Origin: Ornithinimicrobium flavum
GTDB lineage: Bacteria; Actinomycetota; Actinomycetes; Actinomycetales; Dermatophilaceae
NCBI RefSeq assembly: GCF_004526345.1
Contig: NZ_CP038213.1
Location: 496,001 to 560,000, forward strand
DNA: 64,000 bases
Direction of reading: 5' to 3'
In this document: in pieces, positions 32,088-40,534 of the stretch
How positions within the stretch are numbered: the first letter of the stretch is position 1
How the letters are laid out: each line of letters starts with the position of its first letter
Translations under genes and position numbers: made by a program
Notes under the pieces: model-generated
The model's input: only the letters and a program-made list of their open reading frames with translations
Database searches by the model: none
What the model was told of the DNA's origin: nothing

Positions 32088-32518
32088 GCGTCCGGCGAGC
32101 GAGACAGCGCCGGTTGCCGTCGCCGGCCGGGCGCGGACACCGGCCCCCGTCGCCGACCGAGCGTGGGTCCGGCACCGTGCTCGCGGTCGGGGTCATCGCG
32201 GGGGTGAGCACCCTCCTGGTGCTCGCCCTCCTGCTCGTGGCCGTGCTGGCCGCGGGCCAACGTGCGCGGGCTGCCGCGGACCTCTCGGCCCTCGCCGCGG
32301 CCGGGAGCCTCGTCCGGGGTGAGGGCGAGCGCGAGGCCTGCGCCGCGGCCGGCACGGTCGCACGGCACAACGGTGGTTCCCTACGGACCTGTCGCACGGA
32401 GCTCGTCGGCACCGATCCCTGGCCCCGGGTGCGGGTCACCGTGACGAGCGAGGTGCCAGGGACCCCCTGGGAGGCGACGGCCGAGGCCGTGGGCGGCGCA
32501 GCGGCCCTGACCGGATGA
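32084..32518 (+). CDS. TadE/TadG-like helicase-associated pilus protein (Rv3654c-like)
   Basis: A 144-residue protein: basic N-terminus, then RGSGTVLAVGVIAGVSTLLV and on as the membrane helix (about residues 24-56), then AADLSALAAAGSL and a short outer domain with two Cys (in ACAAAG and RTCRTEL) that could form a disulfide. The AADLSALAAA stretch is diagnostic of the Rv3654c/TadE-like family that closes actinobacterial Tad operons just upstream of a convergent helicase gene, exactly as here. Confidence 0.75.
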   Translation: MSVRRARQRRLPSPAGRGHRPPSPTERGSGTVLAVGVIAGVSTLLVLALLLVAVLAAGQRARAAADLSALAAAGSLVRGEGEREACAAAGTVARHNGGSLRTCRTELVGTDPWPRVRVTVTSEVPGTPWEATAEAVGGAAALTG

Positions 32519-32521
32519 CGG

Positions 32522-33001
32522 TCAGCGTCGGGGCGGGTCGACGTCCAGGTCGCTCCGTGCCCCGGGGGCGCCCGGGGTCGTGTGCCCCTCGCCCCGGGGG
32601 GACCGGGGCAGGATCGGCGCGTCCGACCCGGTGGAGGGCGTCGTCCCGCGAGGGTGGGACGCCCCCGACGAGGGCGCACCCGCCGGGGCGGAGCGCTGGT
32701 CCAGCGTCGAGGAGTCCTGGGCGCGCTCGGCGCGACGGTCGGCCTCCTTGGCCTGCCGGCGCAGCTCCCGCACCTCCTTGGCCTTGCGCGCCTTGGTCCG
32801 GGTCCCGACCGCCATCATCCACAGTCCGGAGGTTGCCGCGGCGAGGGCGATGCCACCGGCGACGAAGAGCCAGAAGGGCTCCAGCGACACGTTGAGGACG
32901 CCGTAGTCGATCTCGACGGCGGACATCCCGGCGGTCGCGAACCACATATAGGCGATGACCGCCAGGGCGAGCAGGAGGAGGATCAGGCCGAAGATGACCA
33001 T
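32522..33001 (-). CDS. Two-helix membrane protein of unknown function
   Basis: A 159-residue protein with two membrane helices (about residues 2-24 and 44-66), separated by a short outer loop (VEIDYGVLNVSLEP). A positively charged helix (about 69-95: RTKARKAKEVRELRRQAKEA and on) follows, then a disordered Ser/Pro/Gly-rich tail. The layout resembles LapA-domain-like small membrane proteins, but I cannot assign it with certainty. It is convergent with the Tad operon, with 3 bp between stops, and lies downstream of the helicase gene on the same strand. Confidence 0.6.
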   Translation of the reverse strand: MVIFGLILLLLALAVIAYMWFATAGMSAVEIDYGVLNVSLEPFWLFVAGGIALAAATSGLWMMAVGTRTKARKAKEVRELRRQAKEADRRAERAQDSSTLDQRSAPAGAPSSGASHPRGTTPSTGSDAPILPRSPRGEGHTTPGAPGARSDLDVDPPRR

Positions 33002-33122
33002 GGGGGCCTCTTTCCGGAGCGTGCGGTGACGTCCTTGAGTCGGTGGCGACCGGCACCCGCTGTCGGTGCCCGACCTCGAGCCTAGCGCGGTCGGACGGGC
33101 CCAGCGAGCGCTCCGGAGCAGG

Positions 33123-35504
33123 TCAGGCGGTCGGCACCGCCACGGGCCGCTCGCTGAGGAGGTGGTCCAGCAGCGCCACCGCACCGGTCCTCGACAGGGG
33201 GTCGTTGCCGCTGCCGCACTTCGGGGACTGCACGCAGGCCGGGCAGCCGGACCGGCACTGGCACGCCTGGACGAGGTCGCGGGTGGAGGCCAGCCAGGTG
33301 GCGGCCACGCCGAAGGCGCGCCGGGAGAAGCCCGCGCCGCCCGGGTGCCCGTCGTAGACCATCACGGTCGGCAGGCCGGTGTCGGGATGCAGCGCCGTCG
33401 AGACCCCACCGAGGTCCCAGCGGTCGCACATCGCCATAAGAGGGAGCATGCCGATCGCGGCGTGCTCGGCCGCGTGCAGCGCCCCGGGGACCTCGTCCTC
33501 GGCGATCCCGGCGAGGGCCAGCTCCTCCGACGGCAGCGTCCACCACACGCCCTGGGTGAGCAGCGACCGCTCCGGCAGCTCCAGCGGGTGGTGGCCCACG
33601 ACGGTGCCGTCCGGCAGCACCCGCTGGAAGGCGGTCACGCGGGTCGTCACCTCCACGCGGCCGGTGCACAGGTGCGCGGCTCCCCACAGCTGCTCCTGCT
33701 CCACCGACCGGATGGCGAACGTGCTCTCGCTGAAGGCCCGGGTGGACCAGCCGGGATCGCCCGCGACCACCAGCGCCACGGCGCCCTCGAGGTCCAGCTC
33801 GGTGACGACGTGCGGCTGGCCCTGGTGCACGTAGACCGCGCCCTCGTGGACCGTGGTGAGCGCCCGGGCCTCGTCGACCGTGCCGAGCACCCGCCCGCTG
33901 GCGGCATCCACGATCTGCACCGTCTGACCGGCGTCGCGCAGCCGGAGGTGGTCGGAGGGCCGGTCCGGTCGCGACCAGTACCACCCCGTGGGGCGCCGTC
34001 GCAGGAGCCCGCCGACGACGAGCTGCTCGGCCAGGGTCTCGACCGTGGGGCCGAACCACCGGGAGTCGGCCCGGGTGAGTGGGAGCTCGGCCGCTGCCGC
34101 GGCCAGGTGCGGCCCGAGGACGTAGGGGTTCTCCGGGTCCAGGACGCAACCCTCCACCGGGGCGTCGAAGATGAGCTCGGGGTGGGAGAGCAGGTAGGCG
34201 TCGAGGGGGTCGTCGGCGGCGACGAGGACGGCCAGCGAGGGGGCGCCGCTGCGCCCGGCACGGCCGGCCTGCTGCCAGAACGAGGCCCGGGTGCCCGGCC
34301 ATCCCGCCATCACGACGGCGTCCAGGCCGGCGATGTCGATGCCCAGCTCGAGCGCGCTCGTCGCGGCGAGCCCCAGGACGGACCGGTCCCGCAGGGCCGA
34401 CTCCAGGGCACGCCGCTCCTCCGGCAGGTAGCCGCCGCGGTAGGCGGCCACCTGGCCCGCGGTCGCGTCGCCCGGCCCGCCGTCGGCCTCCAGGGCCTCA
34501 CGCGCCCGGGCCGCGACGACCTCGACCCCGGGACGGGAGCGGGCGAAGGCCACGGTCTGCACACCCGTCCGGACCAGATCGGTGAGGACCGACGCCGCCT
34601 CCGACAGGGTGCTGCGGCGGGTGCCGTCGTCCTGCTCCGGCGGCTCCCAGAGCGCCACCACCGTCTCCCGGCGCGGCGAGGCGTCGTCGGTGACCGCCCT
34701 GACGTCCTGCCCCAGGAGCGCCCGACCGAGGGCGGCGGGCTCGGCGACCGTCGCGGAGGCGAGGACCACGGTGGGGTGCGCGCCATACCGGGACGCCAGT
34801 CGCAGGAGGCGTCGCAGCACGGCGGAGACGTGGGCACCGAAGACGCCGCGGTAGACGTGGCACTCGTCGACGACGACGTAGCGCAGGGCACGGAGGAAGG
34901 GCCGCCACCGCTCGTGACCGGGCAGCAGCGTGTGGTGGAGCAGGTCGGGGTTGGTGAGCACGTAGTGGGCGTGCTCGCGGATCCAGCGCCGCTCCTCGGT
35001 GGGGGTGTCCCCGTCCAGGGTGGCCACCCGGATGCCGGGGAGGGCCAGGTGGTGCAGCCGCGCCGCCTGGTCGGCACCCAGCGCCTTGGTCGGGGCGAGG
35101 TAGAGGGCGGTGGCGCCGCGGCCGGTCGGCGCCCCGACGCCCTCGGACAACGCCGTGAGGACCGGCAGCAGGTAGCCCAGGGACTTGCCCGACGCGGTGC
35201 CGGTGGCCACGACGACGTGCTCCCCCCGGCGCGCCAGCTCGGCCACGGCGCCCTGGTGCTCCCACAGCTCGCTGATCCCCTCCCCGTGCAGGGCCGCGGT
35301 CACCTCCGGGGCGACCCACCCCGGCCAGGGCACGGTGCGCCCCTCACGGGCGGGCACCGTGCGGGTGTGCACCAGCCGCGCGGCACGCGCCCCGCGGCCG
35401 AGGTGGGCGAGGGTGCGCACCGGGTCGAAGGCAGGCGCGTCGGGGCCTGCGGCGACCGCCCCGGGGGGCGGGGGCGGCACAGGGGCAGGAGCTGGTGCGG
35501 ACAT
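33123..35504 (-). CDS. DEAD/DEAH-box helicase with DUF1998 (MrfA/Hrq1-like)
   Basis: A 793-residue SF2 helicase. Walker A/motif I is ATGTASGKS (residues about 100-108), motif II is VVVDECH (DECH), and motif III is SAT in VLASATVAEP. The C-terminal RecA domain shows ATSALELGIDI and QQAGRAGRSG. The end carries the DUF1998 four-Cys cluster CQCRSGCPACVQSPKCGSGN. This is the plan of MrfA/Hrq1-type helicases, which unwind DNA 3'-5' and in Bacillus act in repair of mitomycin damage. Equivalent actinobacterial genes (Rv3649-like) adjoin the Tad operon. An Ala/Pro-rich N-terminus precedes the first domain. ATG 35504. Confidence 0.9.
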   Translation of the reverse strand: MSAPAPAPVPPPPPGAVAAGPDAPAFDPVRTLAHLGRGARAARLVHTRTVPAREGRTVPWPGWVAPEVTAALHGEGISELWEHQGAVAELARRGEHVVVATGTASGKSLGYLLPVLTALSEGVGAPTGRGATALYLAPTKALGADQAARLHHLALPGIRVATLDGDTPTEERRWIREHAHYVLTNPDLLHHTLLPGHERWRPFLRALRYVVVDECHVYRGVFGAHVSAVLRRLLRLASRYGAHPTVVLASATVAEPAALGRALLGQDVRAVTDDASPRRETVVALWEPPEQDDGTRRSTLSEAASVLTDLVRTGVQTVAFARSRPGVEVVAARAREALEADGGPGDATAGQVAAYRGGYLPEERRALESALRDRSVLGLAATSALELGIDIAGLDAVVMAGWPGTRASFWQQAGRAGRSGAPSLAVLVAADDPLDAYLLSHPELIFDAPVEGCVLDPENPYVLGPHLAAAAAELPLTRADSRWFGPTVETLAEQLVVGGLLRRRPTGWYWSRPDRPSDHLRLRDAGQTVQIVDAASGRVLGTVDEARALTTVHEGAVYVHQGQPHVVTELDLEGAVALVVAGDPGWSTRAFSESTFAIRSVEQEQLWGAAHLCTGRVEVTTRVTAFQRVLPDGTVVGHHPLELPERSLLTQGVWWTLPSEELALAGIAEDEVPGALHAAEHAAIGMLPLMAMCDRWDLGGVSTALHPDTGLPTVMVYDGHPGGAGFSRRAFGVAATWLASTRDLVQACQCRSGCPACVQSPKCGSGNDPLSRTGAVALLDHLLSERPVAVPTA

Positions 35505-35676
35505 GGTGCGACCACGCTACGCCCGGCCCCTGACAGGCCCACGAATCTCAGCCGTGCCGCGGGGGGTGTTGGGAAGCGTGGCGGCCCTCACTACAGTGAC
35601 CTGCGTCCACGCAGTTCCGCGCGAGCTCTCGCGCGTCGTCGCCCGCACCGTCGCGGGCCACCTCAGGAGGCAGTCC

Positions 35677-38034
35677 ATGGTCCCAGTCCGAGCCGCGGCG
35701 AGCGATCTGTCGCTCACCGGATTCGATACGGCCGTCGTGATCGTCGTGCTCGCCATCGCCCTGGTCGCACTGGTCTTCGGCTTCATGTTCCGCAAGCAGG
35801 TGCTCGCCACCCCGACCGGGACCGACAGCATGCGGGCGATCGGCGCGGCCGTGCAGGAGGGGGCCTCCGCCTACCTGACCCGCCAGTTCCGGACGCTCGG
35901 CATCTTCGCCGTGGTCGCCTTCCTGCTGCTGCTGGTCCTGCCCGCCGACGACATGTTCGTGCGCATCGGCCGCTCCGTGGCCTTCTTCTTCGGGGCCGGC
36001 TTCTCCGCCGCCATCGGCTGGCTGGGCATGAACCTGGCGACCGCCGCCAACATGCGGGTGGCCGAGGCCGCCCGCCACGGGGACCGGGACCAGGGGATGC
36101 GGATCGCCTTCCGCACCGGTGGCACGGTGGGTATGGCGACCGTCGGCCTGGGTCTGCTCGGCGCCGCGCTCGTCGTCCTCGTCTTCCAGGGTGACGCACC
36201 GACCGTGCTCGAGGGCTTCGGCTTCGGCGCCGCGCTGCTGGCGATGTTCATGCGGGTCGGCGGCGGCATCTTCACCAAGGCCGCCGACGTCGGCGCCGAC
36301 CTCGTCGGCAAGATCGAGGCCGGCATCCCCGAGGACGACCCGCGCAACGCCGCCACCATCGCCGACAACGTCGGCGACAACGTCGGCGACTGCGCCGGCA
36401 TGGCGGCCGACCTCTTCGAGTCCTACGCCGTGACCCTTGTCGCGGCCCTCATCCTCGGCACCGCGGCCCTGGGCGCCGAGGGCGGTCTCACCTTCCCGCT
36501 CGTCATCCCCGCCATCGGTGTCCTCACGGCGATCATGGGTGTCTACATCACCAAGGCCAAGGCGGGGCAGAACGCCCTGCAGGCCATTAACCGCAGCTTC
36601 TACATCTCGGCGGCCGTCGCGGCGGTCGCCTCCGTCGTCGCCGCCTTCGTCTTCCTGCCGACCGACTCCGCCGACCTCGGCGGAGGCGAGGCCTCCGGCA
36701 CCGTGACCGGTGGCATGCTCTCGCTGCTGGGCGACACGGGGGACCTCGACTTCAACCCGGCCCTGGGCTCGGCGGCGGCCGTCGTCATCGGCATCGTGCT
36801 CGCCGCCTTCATCCTGTGGCTCACCGGCTACTTCACCGGCACCGAGTCCAAGCCGACCAACGACGTCGCCCGCACCTCCCTCACCGGCCCGGCCACCGTG
36901 ATCCTCTCCGGCATCGGCATCGGCCTGGAGTCCGCGGTCTACACCGCCGTCACCATCGCCGGCGCCATCTTCGGCCTCTTCCTGCTCGCCAACGGCTCGA
37001 TGATCGTCGCGCTCTTCTACGTCGCCCTGGCCGGCTGCGGCCTGCTGACGACCGTGGGTGTCATCGTCGCGATGGACACCTTCGGCCCGGTCTCCGACAA
37101 CGCCCAGGGCATCGCCGAGATGTCCGGCGACGTCGACGAGGCCGGCGCCCAGATCCTCACCGAGCTGGACGCCGTCGGCAACACCACCAAGGCCATCACC
37201 AAGGGCATCGCGATCACCACGGCCGTCCTGGCCGCCACCGCGTTGTTCGGGGCCTACTGGAACGCCATCACCAACTCCCTGGGCGACGTGAGCGAGGAGG
37301 CCGAGACCGACGTCTTCCAGTCCTTCCTCATCTTCGACCCGCGCGCGCTGGCCGGGGTGCTCATCGGCGGGGCCGTGGTCTTCCTCTTCTCCGGCCTGGC
37401 GATCAACGCGGTGACCCGCGCCGCCGGGGCGATCGTCTTCGAGGTGCGCCGCCAGTTCCGGGACAAGCCCGGGATCATGGACTACTCCGAGAAGCCCGAC
37501 TACGCCCGCGTCGTCGACATCTGCACCAAGGACTCGCTGCGCGAGCTGGCCACCCCCGGCCTGCTGGCCGTCTTCGCCCCGATCGCGGTCGGCTTCGGCC
37601 TGGGCGTCGGCGCGCTCGCGGGTTACCTGGCCGGCGCGATCGGGACCGGCGTGCTCATGGCGGTCTTCCTGGCCAACTCCGGTGGTGCCTGGGACAACGC
37701 CAAGAAGATCGTCGAGGACGGCAACTACGGCGGCAAGGGCACCGAGGCGCACTCGGCCACGGTCATCGGCGACACCGTCGGCGACCCCTTCAAGGACACC
37801 GCCGGCCCGGCCATCAACCCGCTCATCAAGGTGATGAACCTCGTCGCCCTGCTCATCGCGCCGGCCATCGTCGGCCTCACCTACGGCGACGGGGCCAACG
37901 ACCTCGTCCGCTGGGGGATCGCCCTGCTGGCGGTCGTCGTCATCATCGGCGCGGTGACGGTCTCCAAGCGCCGCGACATCGCCATCGGGGACGCCCCCGA
38001 GGTCGAGGCGGCCGGGGTCGTCTCCGGGGACTGA
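35677..38034 (+). CDS. hppA: Membrane proton-translocating pyrophosphatase (K+-independent type)
   Basis: A 785-residue pump with about 16 membrane helices that couples PPi hydrolysis to H+ export. The PPi-binding motifs DVGADLVGK...[13 protein letters not shown], near residues 203-243, and [20 protein letters not shown] near the C-terminus are intact. In the ion-determining segment [10 protein letters not shown] the key residues are Lys505 and Thr508, the KxxT pair of K+-independent H+-PPases rather than the AxxG/A pair of K+-dependent ones. ATG 35677 with CAGGAGG just upstream. It is divergent from the helicase gene, and the 172-bp spacer holds the promoter. It coexists here with a soluble pyrophosphatase gene (57338-57856). 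Confidence 0.95.
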   Translation: MVPVRAAASDLSLTGFDTAVVIVVLAIALVALVFGFMFRKQVLATPTGTDSMRAIGAAVQEGASAYLTRQFRTLGIFAVVAFLLLLVLPADDMFVRIGRSVAFFFGAGFSAAIGWLGMNLATAANMRVAEAARHGDRDQGMRIAFRTGGTVGMATVGLGLLGAALVVLVFQGDAPTVLEGFGFGAALLAMFMRVGGGIFTKAADVGADLVGKIEAGIPEDDPRNAATIADNVGDNVGDCAGMAADLFESYAVTLVAALILGTAALGAEGGLTFPLVIPAIGVLTAIMGVYITKAKAGQNALQAINRSFYISAAVAAVASVVAAFVFLPTDSADLGGGEASGTVTGGMLSLLGDTGDLDFNPALGSAAAVVIGIVLAAFILWLTGYFTGTESKPTNDVARTSLTGPATVILSGIGIGLESAVYTAVTIAGAIFGLFLLANGSMIVALFYVALAGCGLLTTVGVIVAMDTFGPVSDNAQGIAEMSGDVDEAGAQILTELDAVGNTTKAITKGIAITTAVLAATALFGAYWNAITNSLGDVSEEAETDVFQSFLIFDPRALAGVLIGGAVVFLFSGLAINAVTRAAGAIVFEVRRQFRDKPGIMDYSEKPDYARVVDICTKDSLRELATPGLLAVFAPIAVGFGLGVGALAGYLAGAIGTGVLMAVFLANSGGAWDNAKKIVEDGNYGGKGTEAHSATVIGDTVGDPFKDTAGPAINPLIKVMNLVALLIAPAIVGLTYGDGANDLVRWGIALLAVVVIIGAVTVSKRRDIAIGDAPEVEAAGVVSGD

Positions 38035-38130
38035 CCACCTCCTGCGCTCGGGCCCGTCCGGTCACCTCGACCGGGCGGGCCCGTCCCGTGGGCCCGCGGC
38101 CCCGTGGGCGGGCCGTGGGAGAGTGCTGCC

Positions 38131-39690
38131 GTGACCTCGCCCGACAGCCCCCAGCCCGACAGCCTGGCGCCCGACGCCGCGACGGACGCCGGCCGGACGC
38201 CACCGCGCAGCGACGACCCGGTCGCGCTGGAGGCGCTGCGGGCGGACCTGCAGGAGGCCGGCTACGACCTCGCCGGTGTGCGGCGGGCACTGGGGGACCG
38301 CGCGGCGGACGCGCTGCACCGCGAGCAGCCCCTGCTGGCGGTGCGGGCCACCACCGACCTGCAGGACCCCGCCGGGGTGCTCGTGGGCTGCTTCGTGCTC
38401 GGCCTGGCGGTCCCTGCGGCCGCGCTCGACCGGTGCCTGCCCCGCACCAGGAGCACAGGTCTGGTGCGCCTGGGGCTCGTGGTGGAGGACGGCTCGTCCG
38501 TGCGGGCCACCTGCGACCTGCGTCCCTACGGCACCGAGAGCGAGACGTGGTGGGTCGCCTCGGACCCGGGGGAGGGCGCGACCGGAGGGCCGCTCCCGCC
38601 CGACCACGTCCTGGGGATCGGTGGCGCGTCGCTGACGCTGGCGACCTGGACGCCGCGGCCGCAGGTCCGCCGTGCCCTCGACCTCGGGACCGGGTGCGGG
38701 GTCCAGGTGCTGCACCTGGCCGGGCACACGGCATACCGGGTGGCGACCGACCTGTCCGGACGGGCGCTCGACCTCGCCCGGTTCACCCTCGCGCTCAACG
38801 GGGTGGAGGCCGAGCTGCGGCAGGGGAGCCTCCTGGAGCCGGTCGCGGACGAGCAGTTCGACCTCGTCGTCAGCAACCCGCCGTTCGTCATCACCCCCCG
38901 CAGACCCGACGTGCCGGTGCTGGAGTACCGGGACGGCCGGCAGGGGGGCGACGCCCTGGTCGCGGGGCTGGTGAGGGACGTCGGTCGCCACCTCGCCCCG
39001 GGCGGGATCGCGCAGCTCCTGGCCAACTGGGAGCTGAGGGCCGGCGAGCGGTGGCAGGACCGGGTCAGGGGCTGGCTGGCCGGGACCGGCCTGGACGCGT
39101 GGGTCGTGCAGCGCGAGGAGCAGGACGTCGCCGAGTATGCCGAGACCTGGGTCCGCGACGGCGGTCACCGGGCGGGGACCGCCGGGTTCGAGCAGCTCTA
39201 CGCCGCGTGGCTCGACGACTTCGCCCAGCGGGGGGTCGAGCGGGTCGGGTTCGGCGTGATCACGCTGCAGCGGCCGGTCGAGGAGCGGGAGCCGTGGCAG
39301 GACCTCGTCGACGTCCGCACGCCGGTAGCCACCCCCATGGGCCCGGTGGTCCTCCGGGGGGTCCGGGCCCGCACCTGGCTCGCCGAGCACTCCGAGGACG
39401 AGTTGCTGGAGGTCGCCTGGTCGGTCGCCGACGACGTCACCGAGGAGCGGGTCGGTCGGCCCGGCGCCCCGGACCCGCAGGTGATCCAGCTTCGGCAGGG
39501 CGGCGGTCTGGGCAGGGTGGTGCGCCTGGACACCCTGGGGGCGGGTCTGGTGGGCGCCTGCGACGGGGAGCTCACGGCACGGCAGCTGTGCGGCGGGCTC
39601 GCGGTGCTCACGCAGGTGCCCTCCGCCGAGGTGGAGCAGCAGGTCCTGCCCCTGCTGCGCGAGCTCGTCGCCGACGGCCTGCTCGTCTGA
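38131..39690 (+). CDS. SAM-dependent methyltransferase of the HemK/PrmC-like class
   Basis: A 519-residue protein. The N-terminal accessory region (about residues 30-175) is followed by the Rossmann methyltransferase core: motif I ALDLGTGCGVQVL (about 188-200), the acidic end of strand 2 at VATDLSG, and the catalytic NPPF in LVVSNPPFVIT (about 252-255). NPPF/NPPY enzymes methylate planar amide or base nitrogens. The C-terminal 150 residues (LVDVRTPVATPMGPVVLRG and on) are a winged-helix-like extension. Genes of this type adjoin topA in actinobacteria. Target is unknown: rRNA, protein Gln or DNA are all possible. GTG start 38131. Confidence 0.8.
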   Translation: MTSPDSPQPDSLAPDAATDAGRTPPRSDDPVALEALRADLQEAGYDLAGVRRALGDRAADALHREQPLLAVRATTDLQDPAGVLVGCFVLGLAVPAAALDRCLPRTRSTGLVRLGLVVEDGSSVRATCDLRPYGTESETWWVASDPGEGATGGPLPPDHVLGIGGASLTLATWTPRPQVRRALDLGTGCGVQVLHLAGHTAYRVATDLSGRALDLARFTLALNGVEAELRQGSLLEPVADEQFDLVVSNPPFVITPRRPDVPVLEYRDGRQGGDALVAGLVRDVGRHLAPGGIAQLLANWELRAGERWQDRVRGWLAGTGLDAWVVQREEQDVAEYAETWVRDGGHRAGTAGFEQLYAAWLDDFAQRGVERVGFGVITLQRPVEEREPWQDLVDVRTPVATPMGPVVLRGVRARTWLAEHSEDELLEVAWSVADDVTEERVGRPGAPDPQVIQLRQGGGLGRVVRLDTLGAGLVGACDGELTARQLCGGLAVLTQVPSAEVEQQVLPLLRELVADGLLV

Positions 39691-39713
39691 GCGGGCGGGG
39701 TCAGCGCCCCGGG

Positions 39714-40430
39714 TCAGGCGCTGCGGTCGTAGGCGAAGCTGCCGCGGGACAGCACGAACCTGCGCCCGTTGAGCTCGGGGTTGGCGCAGGTGACGCCCGC
39801 CTCCGACGACTCGCACCACACCGGCCCCACCTCGATCCGCTGGCCGTAGGGCAGGACAGCGACCCGCACGCCGTCGACCTCCAGCGTGTCGCGGTCGACC
39901 TCCGGCTCCCACCAGCCGCCGGCGGTGAGCCCGGCGTCGCTGACCAGGTCCTCGGAGACGCAGGTCCAGGCGCCGGACTCCTCGATGGTCCGCATGGCGT
40001 TGGCGTCCGCCGGGCTGCACGGCCCGACGAGGTCCGGGACCATCTCCGCCTCGCTCACGGTGTACGACTTCTCCGCGATCTGGCAGGTGGCGCTCTGCTC
40101 GGTGAGCACGCACGCGATGTTGCCGGTGGGGAGCACGAAGGCCGCCCGGTCGCCCTCGACCCGGATCGTGCTGCCGTCCGCGGTGGCGCTGCGCTCGCCG
40201 GCGGCCAGCTCCAGCTCCATGGGCTCGGTCGGGGGAGCGACGGGGGCGGCGCTGCGCGCCGCGTCCTCACCCCCGGCACCCTCCGTGCCGGCCGCGTCGG
40301 TCGGGGTGGCCGGTGCCTCCTGCGGGTCGTCGTCGCAGCCCGCCAGGGCGAGCATCGCGCCCACCGCCAGGGCCAGCGCGGGGCCCCTCCGGCGGCGCGG
40401 CCGCACACCTGGTCCTCGTCGCACCGTCAT
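39714..40430 (-). CDS. Lipoprotein of unknown function
   Basis: A 238-residue exported protein. The signal peptide has an Arg-rich start (MTVRRGPGVRPRRRRG) and the lipobox LAGC with Cys32. An Ala/Pro/Thr-rich linker (33-72) and a folded part of about 165 residues containing six further Cys follow (IACVLTEQSATCQI, GPCSPAD, WTCVSED, VWCESSEAGVTC). The paired Cys spacing suggests three disulfides. I do not recognise the family. It is convergent with the methyltransferase (23 bp between stops) and divergent from topA (104 bp). Confidence 0.7.
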   Translation of the reverse strand: MTVRRGPGVRPRRRRGPALALAVGAMLALAGCDDDPQEAPATPTDAAGTEGAGGEDAARSAAPVAPPTEPMELELAAGERSATADGSTIRVEGDRAAFVLPTGNIACVLTEQSATCQIAEKSYTVSEAEMVPDLVGPCSPADANAMRTIEESGAWTCVSEDLVSDAGLTAGGWWEPEVDRDTLEVDGVRVAVLPYGQRIEVGPVWCESSEAGVTCANPELNGRRFVLSRGSFAYDRSA

Positions 40431-40534
40431 GGGGCAGCAGCGTAGTCGCTCCGGACCGTCGGCTACGGTTGCGCCCGAGGTCCCGTGTCGGAGCCGCGAC
40501 GAATCCGCGGCACACGGGGTCAAGGAGCGTGAAC

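Noticed and set aside
36816..40445. A 1209-residue plus-strand open frame across three genes
   Set aside because: Out-of-frame shadow of the pyrophosphatase and methyltransferase genes, rich in Arg and Pro and without homologous features.
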